From: an uncultured Sutterella sp.
GTDB lineage: Bacteria > Pseudomonadota > Gammaproteobacteria > Burkholderiales > Burkholderiaceae_F
Direction: 5' to 3'
Assembly: GCA_900543805.1 (NCBI GenBank)
Contig: UQTE01000012.1
Location: 1-64,000, forward strand
Length of the DNA stretch: 64,000 nucleotides
Of the stretch, positions 1-10,559 are shown in pieces (the stretch's first letter is position 1; every line of letters starts with the position of its first letter). The position numbers and the translations under genes were made by a program. The notes under the pieces are model-generated. The model was not told the DNA's origin and searched no databases. It saw only the letters and a program-made list of their open reading frames with translations.

Positions 1-54
1 CCCACGACCCTCTGGTTCGTAGCCAGATACTCTATCCAACTGAGCTACAGCCGC
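1..54 (-). tRNA. tRNA-Arg (ACG), partial at window edge
   Basis: The first 54 bases are identical to the 5' part of the complete tRNA-Arg at 28498-28574, on the same strand. The anticodon loop reads CTACGAA, giving anticodon ACG. The T arm and acceptor 3' end lie beyond the window. A well-spaced promoter sits just upstream at 76-104. Confidence 0.93.
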
Positions 55-75
55 GTTCTGAAGTGCAGGACGTGA

Positions 76-104
76 ACTATACCGAAACTTGAGAAGTTTG
101 TCAA
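76..104 (-). promoter_or_regulatory. promoter of tRNA-Arg
   Basis: Read on the minus strand there is a perfect TTGACA (99-104), a 17-base spacer and TATAGT (76-81), which places the transcription start a few bases before the tRNA 5' end at 54. This is a near-consensus sigma70 promoter. Confidence 0.8.
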
Positions 105-207
105 GGGTCCGTGAAAAGAAATTTTCGATTTGCCTCGGATTTCGAGAAGTCGGAGGGGTTCGGATCGCCCCGAGATCCTCCCGATGGGCTAACATGTGGG
201 GAATTTC

Positions 208-226
208 GGGTGCCGTCCGGGCACCC
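208..226 (+). other. hairpin upstream of kdpF
   Basis: GGGTGCC and GGCACCC form a 7 bp stem with a short loop, followed by a T-rich stretch (CTTTCGGTTTGTGTTTTT). It lies about 40 bases before kdpF. It could be a weak terminator or part of a kdp leader; nothing further identifies it. Confidence 0.35.
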
Positions 227-262
227 CTTTCGGTTTGTGTTTTTCACGGGGAGTCGTTTCGA

Positions 263-340
263 GTGATCGATACGCTTTTCTTTTTTGCGGCGGTGCTCGT
301 TTTGCTCCTTCGTCTGCTCTATGAACTGTGGCGTGCCTGA
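263..340 (+). CDS. kdpF: KdpF-like small membrane peptide
   Basis: This is a 25-residue hydrophobic peptide (MIDTLFFFAAVLVLLLRLLY...) with a single membrane helix, immediately before kdpA. Its GTG start follows CGGGGAG at 247-253 with a 9-base gap. KdpF of E. coli is a 29-residue one-helix peptide that stabilises the KdpABC potassium pump, and position and character match. Sequence identity of so short a peptide proves little, so the name rests mainly on position. It ends 20 bases before kdpA. Confidence 0.6.
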   Translation: MIDTLFFFAAVLVLLLRLLYELWRA

Positions 341-360
341 GGCCTCTACGGTGACGCTCT

Positions 361-2046
361 ATGCTCGACACGCTCGAACTCTTCACGCTTTTTCTCATCG
401 CGCTCGCGATCGTCGCGAAACCTCTGGGGCTCTGGTTTCTTCCGCTCGCCCAGGGGCGCGCGCCCGCCTGCGTCGCAACGGCTGACCGCTGGCTCCTGAA
501 GGTTTTCGGCCTCAAACCCGACGCGCAGGAAAACTGGCGCGACTACGCGTTCTCGGTCCTTCTCTTTCACGTCCTCGCCTACGTCTTTCTCGTGGCGGTT
601 CAGCTCGCGCAGGGCTGTCTTCCCGGCAATCCCGCGGGGTTGCCGGGCGTCCCCTTCGTGACGGCGCTTCACACCGCGGCCTCCTTCATTTCGGGAACCG
701 CCTGGCAGGCCTATTCCCCCGAGACGACGCTTTCGCTTTTATCGCAGGCGCTCGGAATCGGCGTCGCGCAGTTCGTCTCCACGGCAAGCGGCATCGCGGT
801 CGCCTTCGTCGTCATGCGCGGCTTCGCTCTCTCCGCGACGAACGTTCTCGGAAACTTCTGGGTGGACCTCCTTCGCATTCTCGTCTGGGTCCTCTTTCCG
901 CTCTGCACGCTCTACGCGCTCTTTCTCCTTCTGATGGGCGTGCCGCAGGCCTGGATCGGCCCCGTCGAGGTCGTCAACGCCGTCGGGCGCGAAACCTCGC
1001 AGCTCATCGGTCCCGTCGCCTCGAGCGAAGCCGTCAAGACGATCGGCACGATCGGCGCGGGCCTCTTCGGCGCGAATTCGGCGCATCCCCTCGCAAATCC
1101 TTCGGCGGGCGTCAACTTCGCCGCCTCGGTCGGGATGTTCGCGATTCCCGTGGCGCTCACGCACACCTTCGCGAAGCTTACGGGCGATCCGAAGGAAGGC
1201 CGGAGCCTTCGTTGGGCGATGTGGCTCGTCTTCGTGCTCGCGCTCTTTTCCTTCGTGCACGACGAAATTTCGGCCGGGAACTTCCTCTCCCAATACGGCA
1301 TCGACGCCCGAGGCTTCATGACGGAAGGCAAGGACTCGCGCTTCGGACTCGCTCAGACCGCGCTCTTTACGGTGACCTCGATCGCAAGCGGCACGGGCGC
1401 CGTCAACAATCTTCTCGACACGCTCGCGCCGGGCGCGGGGATGGTGCTCCTTCTTCTCATGCTTACGGGCGGCGTCTTCGGCTCGGCGGGCGGGGGCTTC
1501 TGTTCGCTTGCCGTCTACATCGTGCTCGCCGTCTTCGTGGCGGGTCTCATGATCGGACGTGCGCCGGAATATCTGGGAAAACGCATCGGCGTTTCCACGA
1601 TCAAGCTCGCCGCTTCGGCGATGCTCGTCGTTCCGATGGTCGCGTTGACGGGGCTCATCGTGACGCTTCTCATGCCGATCGCGCAGGAGGCGGTCGCCAA
1701 CCCCGGCGCGCACGGCTACACGGAAATCCTCTATGCCTGGGCCTCGGTTGCAAGCAACAACGGCTCCGCCATGGCGGGGCTCGACACGAGTTCGCCCTTC
1801 TTTGAAATCGGGCTGGGGCTTGCCATGCTCGCGGGCCGCGCGGGGCTTTTGGGCTTCCTTCTCGCTCTTGCGGGCGACGTGGGGCTTGAGCGCCGCTCGC
1901 CCCACACGAAGGGGGCGCTCGTGACGAGCGGACCGCTCTTTGCGGTCTTCCTCGCCTTCGTGATCCTGCTCTTCGGGGCGCTCACGTATCTCCCCTTGAT
2001 GGCGCTCGGCTCCGCCGCCGAGCAGCTTGAGTACTTCGTTCTCTGA
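361..2046 (+). CDS. kdpA: potassium-transporting ATPase subunit A (KdpA), divergent pore loops
   Basis: This 561-residue polytopic protein is the K+ channel-like subunit of the KdpFABC pump in the inner membrane. Family signatures are clear: GANSAHP near residue 240, GTGAVNN near 345, GLMIGRAPEYLGKR near 400 and SNNGSAMAGL near 465. The selectivity-filter loops depart from the E. coli type: the first reads ISGTAWQ where E. coli has VTNTNWQ, the second GTIGAGLFGANSAHP where E. coli has GTNGGGFFNANSAHP, and the MHDS segment after the third is missing. It is followed 11 bases later by kdpB. Assignment to the family is certain; ion selectivity cannot be taken from E. coli. Confidence 0.93.
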   Translation: MLDTLELFTLFLIALAIVAKPLGLWFLPLAQGRAPACVATADRWLLKVFGLKPDAQENWRDYAFSVLLFHVLAYVFLVAVQLAQGCLPGNPAGLPGVPFVTALHTAASFISGTAWQAYSPETTLSLLSQALGIGVAQFVSTASGIAVAFVVMRGFALSATNVLGNFWVDLLRILVWVLFPLCTLYALFLLLMGVPQAWIGPVEVVNAVGRETSQLIGPVASSEAVKTIGTIGAGLFGANSAHPLANPSAGVNFAASVGMFAIPVALTHTFAKLTGDPKEGRSLRWAMWLVFVLALFSFVHDEISAGNFLSQYGIDARGFMTEGKDSRFGLAQTALFTVTSIASGTGAVNNLLDTLAPGAGMVLLLLMLTGGVFGSAGGGFCSLAVYIVLAVFVAGLMIGRAPEYLGKRIGVSTIKLAASAMLVVPMVALTGLIVTLLMPIAQEAVANPGAHGYTEILYAWASVASNNGSAMAGLDTSSPFFEIGLGLAMLAGRAGLLGFLLALAGDVGLERRSPHTKGALVTSGPLFAVFLAFVILLFGALTYLPLMALGSAAEQLEYFVL

Positions 2047-2057
2047 AGGAGCCCGCG

Positions 2058-4142
2058 ATGAAGTTTCCCCGTTTCACCGCCCGGCTCTACGAGCAGCTCG
2101 TCAAGGACGCGCTCAAGCAGAGTTTCGTGAAGCTCGACCCGCGAGTGCTGTGGGCGAACCCCGTGATGTTCCTCGTCTGGTTGGGGGCGCTCTTCACGTT
2201 CGCCGTGGGCGTCGCAAGCCTTCTCGGCCTTTCGAAGGAGCCCGCGGGCCTCGCCTTCGCGGTTTCGGGCTGGCTCTGGTTCACGGTCCTCTTTGCAAAC
2301 TTCGCCGAGGCCCTTGCCGAAGGGCGGGCGCACTCGCAGGCGGCTTCGCTTCGCAATCTTCGAAAGAGCACGCCCGCGCGCATCGTGAACGCCTCCGACA
2401 AGTTCGGGCCCGACATGCCGCATCAGGTGGTCGACTCGATGACGCTTCTCGGCAACGACCTCGTTCTCGTCCTCCCGGGCGACGTCATTCCCTGCGACGG
2501 CGAAGTGGTGGCGGGCGTCGCCTCGGTCGACGAGTCGGCCGTCACGGGCGAGTCCGCGCCGGTCATCCGCGAAGGGGGCGGCGACTTCGCCAACGTCACG
2601 AGCGGCACGACGGTCCTCTCCGACTGGCTCGTCGTGCGCCCGAGCATCGCAAGCGGCGGGGGCTTTGTCGAGCGCATGATCCGCATGGTCGAAGGGGCCG
2701 AGCGAAAGGCGACGCCGAACGAAACGTCGCTCTCCGTCCTTCTCATCGCGCTCACCGTCGTGTATCTCCTTCTCACGGCGTCGCTCCTTCCCGTGTCGAT
2801 CTTTACGGTCTCGCGCTCGGGCGTGGGCTCGCCCCTGAGCTTCACCTTCCTCACGGCGCTTTTCATCAGCTTCATTCCCTCGACGATCGGGGGGCTCCTG
2901 AGCCCGATCGGCATCGCCGGGATGACGCGTCTTCTCGCCGCGAACGTCCTCGCGCGCTCGGGGCGCGCCGTCGAAGCGGCGGGCGACGTCGACATTCTGC
3001 TTCTCGACAAGACGGGGACGATCACCTTCGGCAACCGACGCGCGACGCGTCTCTACACGGTCTCGGGCGTGAGCCGCCGAACGCTCCTTGAAGCCTGTCT
3101 TCTCACGTCCTACGCGGACGACACCCCCGAAGGACGCTCGGTGATGGAACTCGCCGCGCGAGAACTCGGGCTCGATCCCGATGCGCTCGAGCCTCCGGAA
3201 GAGGGCGTCTTCGTGCCCTTCAGCGCGCAGACCCGCATGTCGGGGATCAATCTCGAGGACGGCCGGCAACTCCGCAAGGGCTCGCCCGAAGCGATCAAGG
3301 CGCGCGTCGCGCGGCTCTCCGGGTACTTCCCGTATTCGCTTCAGGGCCAGGTCGACGCCATCGCCTCGCGCGGCTCCACCCCGCTCGTCATCGCGGTCGA
3401 CGAAAAGGTCCTCGGGATCATCGAATTGAAGGACGTCGTGAAGCCCGACATCGCAGCGCGCTTTGCGAAGCTTCGCCGCATGGGCGTGCAAACCGTGATG
3501 ATCACGGGCGACAACCGCCTCACGGCCGCCGCCATCGCTTCGGAAGCCGGCGTCGACGACTTCATCGCCGAATCGACGCCCGAGTCGAAGCTCGCCGCCA
3601 TCCGGGCCTTCCAGAAGGCGGGTCACTTGGTCGCCATGACCGGGGACGGCGCCAACGACGCTCCCGCCCTCGCGCAGGCCGACGTGGCGCTCGCCATGCA
3701 CGGCGGCACGAACGCCGCCAAGGAAGCGGCGAACATGGTCGACCTCGACTCGAATCCGACGAAGCTCATGGAAGTGATCCGCACGGGCAAAGAAATGATG
3801 ATCACCCGAGGGGCGCTCACGACCTTCTCGCTCATGAACGACCTCGCGAAGTACGTCGTGGTCGTCCCGGCGGTCCTGAGTACGACCGACCCGGTTCTCG
3901 CGAGCTGGAACGTTCTCGGGCTCGCCTCGCCCGAGTCGGCGCTTCTTTCGACCGTCATCTTCAACGCCATCGTGATTCCGCTTCTCATGCCGTTTGCTCT
4001 GAAGGGCGTGGAGCCCCGCGCCGTGGGCGCGTCGGAACTGCTGATGCGAAACCTCATCGTCTGGGGCGTAAGCGGCATCGTCGCGCCCTTCGTCGGGATC
4101 GCACTCATCGATCAACTGCTCCGCCTGACGGGCTTTTTCTAA
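2058..4142 (+). CDS. kdpB: potassium-transporting P-type ATPase subunit B (KdpB)
   Basis: This is the catalytic P-type ATPase subunit, 694 residues, close to the 682 of E. coli. Visible motifs are VTGESAPV in the actuator domain (TGES, whose serine is an inhibitory phosphorylation site in E. coli), the phosphorylation motif LLLDKTGTITFGNR near residue 318, VMITGDNRLTA, and MTGDGANDAPALAQADV in the P domain. All catalytic residues appear intact. A GAAGGAG ribosome site precedes the ATG. It works with KdpA, which holds the ion path, and is 11 bases from kdpC. Confidence 0.97.
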   Translation: MKFPRFTARLYEQLVKDALKQSFVKLDPRVLWANPVMFLVWLGALFTFAVGVASLLGLSKEPAGLAFAVSGWLWFTVLFANFAEALAEGRAHSQAASLRNLRKSTPARIVNASDKFGPDMPHQVVDSMTLLGNDLVLVLPGDVIPCDGEVVAGVASVDESAVTGESAPVIREGGGDFANVTSGTTVLSDWLVVRPSIASGGGFVERMIRMVEGAERKATPNETSLSVLLIALTVVYLLLTASLLPVSIFTVSRSGVGSPLSFTFLTALFISFIPSTIGGLLSPIGIAGMTRLLAANVLARSGRAVEAAGDVDILLLDKTGTITFGNRRATRLYTVSGVSRRTLLEACLLTSYADDTPEGRSVMELAARELGLDPDALEPPEEGVFVPFSAQTRMSGINLEDGRQLRKGSPEAIKARVARLSGYFPYSLQGQVDAIASRGSTPLVIAVDEKVLGIIELKDVVKPDIAARFAKLRRMGVQTVMITGDNRLTAAAIASEAGVDDFIAESTPESKLAAIRAFQKAGHLVAMTGDGANDAPALAQADVALAMHGGTNAAKEAANMVDLDSNPTKLMEVIRTGKEMMITRGALTTFSLMNDLAKYVVVVPAVLSTTDPVLASWNVLGLASPESALLSTVIFNAIVIPLLMPFALKGVEPRAVGASELLMRNLIVWGVSGIVAPFVGIALIDQLLRLTGFF

Positions 4143-4153
4143 AGGGAGGCGCC

Positions 4154-4768
4154 GTGGATTTTCTCGTTCGATTGCTCCGGGCCCTGGGCGTTCTCGTCTT
4201 TTCCGTGCTGCTCCTCGGGGTCGTCTATCCGATGATCGTGACGGGGGCGGCCGAAATTCTTCCGGGCGCCAAAAACGCCGACGCCTTCGCGACGCCGGAA
4301 CTCGCTTCGCAGAACGTGCGCATCGGCGTCGACTGGCGCGACACGGGGCTCTTTGAAGGGCGGCCTTTGCCTGAAGCGCGAAAGGGCGCGTCGACGGGGT
4401 CGAATCTCGCGCTCACGAATCCCGCCTTCGCCGAGGACGTGCAAAAGCGCGCCGCGCTCTGGCGCGCCCGCGTAGGGGGCGACGAACCCGTCCCCGTAGC
4501 GCTCGTGACGGCCTCGGCTTCGGGGATCGACCCGGACCTCCCGATGCGCGCCGCGATTTATCAGATTCCCTATGTCGCCCGTCAAACGGGGCTCTCCCCC
4601 CAACGGCTCGACGAACTCGTCCACGGCGTGATGCGCCGCGAGATGATCCGCTTCGGCTTCGAGCGCCTCGTGAACGTTTCGGATTTGAACGCGCTCGTGC
4701 TCGCCGAAATGAAAAAAGAAGGCAAAACCCTGCCGAAAGGCCGCAACACTGAGGAGAAGCCGTCATGA
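4154..4768 (+). CDS. kdpC: potassium-transporting ATPase subunit C (KdpC)
   Basis: KdpC is the single-span accessory subunit of the Kdp pump; this one has 204 residues against about 190 in E. coli. One N-terminal membrane helix (residues 5-28) is followed by the typical segments SNLALTNPAF near 80 and SASGIDPDLP near 120, then YQIPYVARQTGLSPQRL. Translation starts at a GTG behind GGGAGG. The stop codon overlaps the start of kdpD by ATGA, so the two are translationally coupled. Confidence 0.95.
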   Translation: MDFLVRLLRALGVLVFSVLLLGVVYPMIVTGAAEILPGAKNADAFATPELASQNVRIGVDWRDTGLFEGRPLPEARKGASTGSNLALTNPAFAEDVQKRAALWRARVGGDEPVPVALVTASASGIDPDLPMRAAIYQIPYVARQTGLSPQRLDELVHGVMRREMIRFGFERLVNVSDLNALVLAEMKKEGKTLPKGRNTEEKPS

Positions 4769-7521
4769 GTCAAGAAGACCTGCGCCCCGATCCGGAGGCG
4801 ATGCTCGCCGAGACGCGGGAAAAAACGCTCGGCAAACTGCGCATCTTCCTCGGCATGGCGCCGGGGGTGGGGAAGACCTACGCGATGCTCGCCGAAGCCC
4901 ATCAGCGCAAAAACGCCGGGCTCGACATCCTCATCGGCTGGGTCGACACGCACAAGCGCAAGGACACCGAGGCGCTCACGCGGGGACTCGAGATTCTCCC
5001 GAGAAAGCGCATCGAGTACAACGGGATTTCCGTCGACACGCTCGACATCGACGAAATCCTGCGCCGTCACCCGTCGGTCGTCGTGATCGACGAAATGCCC
5101 CACAGCAATCCCCCGGGGTCGCGCCACGCGAAGCGCTGGCAGGACATCGAAGAGATTCTCGACATGGGGATCGACGTCTGGACGGCCCTCAACATTCAGC
5201 ACCTCGAAAGTCTGAACGGCGTCGTCGCGCGCGTGACGGGCGTGAGCGTCACGGAAACGGTCCCAGACCGCATGTTCGACCGCGCTTCCGAAGTGCGGCT
5301 GATCGACCTCCCGCCCGACGACCTCCTCGCGCGTCTCGCCGCGGGGAAGATTTATCTCCCGAAGGTGGTCGAGCGCGCCAAGGACGCCTACTTCAAAAAG
5401 AGCAACCTCATTGCGCTTCGCGAATTGGCGCTGCGCGCCATGGCGAGCCGCATGGAGACGCAGATCCGCTCCGAGCGCCTGCGCTCGACGCGAAGCAGCG
5501 TCGAAGACACCCACTACGGTCTCCTGCTCGTCCTTGAGTCCGTCTCGGAAGAGTCGGTGCGAGAGGTCGCCCGCATGGCGCGAGCGCTTTCCTCTCCCTG
5601 GCACGTCGTCTGGATGGACGGCATGGGAAACGAGCGCTCCGACAGCGAGGCGGTGACGAAGTTCTTCGACTACGTCGAGGAATTGGGCGGCCGAAGCGAC
5701 GTGCTCGCCGGGCGATACGGCGAGACGGTCGCGCGCTATGCGCGCGAGCACAATCTCTCGCTCGTCGCGATCGTCGGCACGAGCGAGCGCGCGGTCAATC
5801 AGCGGCGCCGGGACCTTCGACGCGCGGCCCCCGAATTGAACGTCCTCGTTCTCGCCGACACGGAGGAAGGGAAGAAGTCCCGCTCGGGCTGGAAGCGCTG
5901 GCTCTCCGAGTTCGACTTCGGACGTCCCGGCGTCTGGCAGGCGATGCTCACCGTTCTCGCGGGCGCTCTGGTGCTCACGCCCTTCTGGGACGTGATGGAG
6001 CCCACGAACCAGGCGATGGTCTACCTTCTCTGCGTGCTCTTTTGCGGGGTGCGCTTCGGGAGCGTCTCCGCGGCCCTCGCCGCGGTCTTCTCGGTCCTCA
6101 TCTTCAACTTGACGGCGATCGAGCCCCGCTGGTCCTTTGCCGTGACGGACGCGCAGTACGTCGTGACCTTTGCGGTGATGCTCGTCGTGGGGCTCGTCGC
6201 GGGACAGTTGGTCGCACACCGCGAAGACATGGCCAAGGCCGCCAACGAGCGCGAACATCAGACGCGCATGCTCTTTGACGCTTCGCGCGAACTCTCGCAG
6301 GTCTTGGTCGAAGAGGACGCCTACAAGGTGATCTCGGGCACGCTTCGTCATCACCTCGAAGTCGAAGCCGAATTCTGGGTCCCCGAAACCGAGGAGGACG
6401 ACGAAACGCTGCGGCTCGAGCGCTTGGAGATGGTCCTCAAAAACGTCGACCCGGGGATCGTGCGCTGGTGCTTCGACCATCGGCAGCCGGCGGGGGCGGG
6501 CACGCACACGCTTGCGTCCTCTCCCTACTGGTACCTCCCGATGATGGCGGGCGGCAAGGTCCTCGCGGTCCTCGTTCTCGCGCCCCGCGAAGGCGAGTCG
6601 CTCGATTTGACGCAGCGGCGTCTGATCGGCACCTTGGCGGGCCTCGGCGCTCAGGCGCTTCTTCGCATCGGCTTTGCTTCGGAAGCCCGCCAGACGCTCG
6701 TCTCGATGGAGTCCGAACGTCTGCGCCATGGTCTCATTCAGTCGCTCTCGAACGACCTTCGCACGCCGATCACGCTTCTCAAGAAGGCGAGCGAAGGCTT
6801 TTTGGAAAAGGTCGAACGTTCGGGCGCGCCCGCGGACCTTGTGGCCGACGCCGAGAAGCTCTTTGACGGCGCGAGCCGCATGGAGCACCTCGCCATCAAT
6901 CTGCAGGACATGGCGAAGCTTCAGTCTTCCGACTTCGAGCTCCACCGCGCCCCCGTGGGCGTTCGCGCGCTCTTCGAGTCGGCGATCGCGGAAATGGGGG
7001 CCGAACTCGAAGGCTACAAGATCGAGTGGAATCTCGAAGAGAACCTCCCGCCGCTCGACGGCGACGAGGAACTCCTTCGCCGCGTGATCGTGAATCTTCT
7101 CGACAACGCCGTGAAGTACTGTCCCGAGGGCTCGCGCATCATTCTCGGCGCGAAGCTTCGCGGCGACCGCGTCGCCGTGACGGTGTCCGACAACGGGCCG
7201 GGCCTTCCCGAAGGGAATCCCCAGCGCCTCTTCGACCCCTTCCGCCGCGGACAGGCCGCCTCGGGCGCGGGGATCGGTCTGGGGCTCTCGGTGTGCCGGA
7301 CGATCGCGCGCGCGCACGATGCGGAAATCTTTGCAATGCCTTCGCGCTTCGGCGGGGCCGCCTTCACGCTCACGCTTCCCTATTGGGAGGAGCCCGAAGC
7401 CGAGGAGAGCGAAGAGAAGAGTCTGCCGGACAAGGACGAGAAATCCGCGAAGATTGAAAAGTCCTCGGAAGCGCCTTCGGACGAGACCGCTGCGAAATCC
7501 CACGTCGGGAAGAACGACTGA
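4765..7521 (+). CDS. kdpD: KdpD-type sensor protein lacking the phosphoacceptor histidine
   Basis: This 918-residue protein has full KdpD architecture: N-terminal KdpD domain with a P-loop at 30-38 (GMAPGVGKT), a USP-like domain to about 370, four membrane helices near 395-490, a GAF-like region, and a C-terminal ATPase. The ATPase boxes are present (NLLDNAVKY, VSDNGPGLPEG, GAGIGLGLSVCR). The dimerisation/H-box reads SLSNDLRTP, so residue 663 (AAC, 6751-6753) is Asn where histidine kinases carry the phosphorylated His. No kdpE follows: the next gene is convergent ansB. It is therefore probably not a normal two-component kinase. It may act through its N-terminal domain, as phosphatase-like partner, or be decaying. 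Confidence 0.93.
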   Translation: MSQEDLRPDPEAMLAETREKTLGKLRIFLGMAPGVGKTYAMLAEAHQRKNAGLDILIGWVDTHKRKDTEALTRGLEILPRKRIEYNGISVDTLDIDEILRRHPSVVVIDEMPHSNPPGSRHAKRWQDIEEILDMGIDVWTALNIQHLESLNGVVARVTGVSVTETVPDRMFDRASEVRLIDLPPDDLLARLAAGKIYLPKVVERAKDAYFKKSNLIALRELALRAMASRMETQIRSERLRSTRSSVEDTHYGLLLVLESVSEESVREVARMARALSSPWHVVWMDGMGNERSDSEAVTKFFDYVEELGGRSDVLAGRYGETVARYAREHNLSLVAIVGTSERAVNQRRRDLRRAAPELNVLVLADTEEGKKSRSGWKRWLSEFDFGRPGVWQAMLTVLAGALVLTPFWDVMEPTNQAMVYLLCVLFCGVRFGSVSAALAAVFSVLIFNLTAIEPRWSFAVTDAQYVVTFAVMLVVGLVAGQLVAHREDMAKAANEREHQTRMLFDASRELSQVLVEEDAYKVISGTLRHHLEVEAEFWVPETEEDDETLRLERLEMVLKNVDPGIVRWCFDHRQPAGAGTHTLASSPYWYLPMMAGGKVLAVLVLAPREGESLDLTQRRLIGTLAGLGAQALLRIGFASEARQTLVSMESERLRHGLIQSLSNDLRTPITLLKKASEGFLEKVERSGAPADLVADAEKLFDGASRMEHLAINLQDMAKLQSSDFELHRAPVGVRALFESAIAEMGAELEGYKIEWNLEENLPPLDGDEELLRRVIVNLLDNAVKYCPEGSRIILGAKLRGDRVAVTVSDNGPGLPEGNPQRLFDPFRRGQAASGAGIGLGLSVCRTIARAHDAEIFAMPSRFGGAAFTLTLPYWEEPEAEESEEKSLPDKDEKSAKIEKSSEAPSDETAAKSHVGKND

Positions 7522-7566
7522 CGGGCGTTGCGTTGAAGAGATGAGGGGCGGGCCTTTTCGCCCGCA

Positions 7567-7602
7567 AAAGAAGACCCCGAGGGCCGAGGGGCCGTCGGGG
7601 TC
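7567..7602 (-). terminator. rho-independent terminator of ansB
   Basis: On the minus strand GACCCCGA and TCGGGGTC (7595-7602 and 7573-7580) pair around a GC-rich loop and are followed by TTCTTTT. A second 7 bp stem, GGGGAGC/GCTCCCC at 7634-7651, lies between it and the ansB stop. The pair also separates ansB from convergent kdpD. Confidence 0.6.
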
Positions 7603-7666
7603 CGAAAGATAGTCAAGGAGGAAACCTCGGATCGGGGAGCCTGCGCTCCCCGACGGCAGAGGACGA

Positions 7667-8713
7667 TCAGAACTGATCGAAGTACTTCTGAATTTCCTTC
7701 CAGTCGGTCGTCTTCGTGAGGGCGAGCTGCAGGAGGACGCGGGCCTTCTGCGGGTTGAGGTCGCCCGACGAAACCCAGCCGTACTTCTTGTCGTCGATTT
7801 CGGCGTCCTTCGTCGTCGCGCCCGTCGGGACGCGGCTCGAACGAACCACGGCGATGCCGTCCTTCGCGGCCTTTTCAAGGATCGGGAAGATGGACTTGTG
7901 GATGTTGCCGTTGCCCACGCCGGCGCTCACGATGCCCTTGTAGCCGGCCTTGACGAGCGCTTCGGCCTGAACGCCTTCAACGCCCGCGTGGTTGTAGACG
8001 ATGCCGACCTTCGGGAGGCTCTTGAGGTTCGTCACGTCAAAGGGCGTCTTGTGGTCGACGCGCAGGGGCTTCACTTCATAGCGGACCTTGCCGTTGAAGA
8101 TCGTGCCGAGACGGCCGTAGTTGCCGCCCTGGAAGGTTTCGGGCTGCACCGTGTTGGTCTTGATGACGTCGCGGGCGCCGACGATGGTGTTGTTCATCGC
8201 GACGACGACGCCGAAGTCGGCCGATTCCTTCGTGGCGGCCGTCAGAACGGCGTTGTAGAGGTTGCGCGGACCGTCGGCGGAGAGACCCGTCGAGGGAAGC
8301 ATGGCGCCCACCATGACGACCGGCTTCGAGCACTTCTTCGTGAGCTGCAGGAAGTAGGCCGTTTCTTCCATCGTGTCGGTGCCGTGCGTGATGACGAAGC
8401 CGTCATACTTGCCGCAGTCCTGGTTGATCGTCTTGGTGAGCGTGAGCCAGACTTCGTCGGACATGTCCTGCGAACCGATCTGGGCGACCTGAACGGGCGT
8501 GACGTTCGCGATTTCGGCTAGCTGCGGCACGGCGGCGACGAGGTGATTCACCGAGACCTTGCCGGCCGTGTAGGCCGAACCCGTGGCGGACGTGCCGGCG
8601 CCGGCGATCGTACCGCCCGTGGCGAGCACGGCGACGTTCGGAAGCGAAGCGGCGCAGGCCACGCCCGAGATGGCGGTGACGGCGGCGGCGACGAGCGTCT
8701 TGGAAATCTTCAT
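7667..8713 (-). CDS. ansB: periplasmic (type II) L-asparaginase
   Basis: Hydrolyses L-asparagine to aspartate and ammonia in the periplasm. The 348-residue precursor begins with a Sec signal peptide (MKISKTLVAAAVTAISGVACAAS). The two catalytic signatures are present: VLATGGTIAG with Thr35, and ITHGTDTMEETAYFL near residue 110. The ATG at 8713 is chosen because it lies 8 bases after AGGAG; the ATG two codons upstream is too close to that site. A possible TATAGT -10 is at 8790-8795. Together with the amino-acid carriers in this window it would feed aspartate and ammonia to the cell. Confidence 0.94.
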   Translation of the reverse strand: MKISKTLVAAAVTAISGVACAASLPNVAVLATGGTIAGAGTSATGSAYTAGKVSVNHLVAAVPQLAEIANVTPVQVAQIGSQDMSDEVWLTLTKTINQDCGKYDGFVITHGTDTMEETAYFLQLTKKCSKPVVMVGAMLPSTGLSADGPRNLYNAVLTAATKESADFGVVVAMNNTIVGARDVIKTNTVQPETFQGGNYGRLGTIFNGKVRYEVKPLRVDHKTPFDVTNLKSLPKVGIVYNHAGVEGVQAEALVKAGYKGIVSAGVGNGNIHKSIFPILEKAAKDGIAVVRSSRVPTGATTKDAEIDDKKYGWVSSGDLNPQKARVLLQLALTKTTDWKEIQKYFDQF

Positions 8714-10429
<1,716 letters not shown>

Positions 10430-10457
10430 GAAGCGTTCTTTTTTACGCCTAGAAATG

Positions 10458-10493
10458 AGAGGGATTCGCAAGTGTTGCGGTCCCTCTTTTTAT
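10458..10493 (+). terminator. rho-independent terminator of argG
   Basis: AGAGGGA pairs with TCCCTCT (10458-10464 and 10481-10487) with an inner CGCAA/TTGCG stem, followed by TTTTATTTG. Confidence 0.85.
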
Positions 10494-10559
10494 TTGTTTT
10501 TTCGCCTCCGTGTCCGTAGAATGTAGGGTTCGAAATTTTCTTTTCCTCCCCGCATCGTC

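Noticed and set aside
7522..7666. A hidden kdpE or small gene after kdpD
   Set aside because: Only two hairpins are present and no frame of useful length on either strand.
4582..7878. Very long minus-strand open frame opposite kdpD
   Set aside because: It mirrors kdpD codon structure and contains no recognisable domain; such antisense frames are expected in GC-rich genes.
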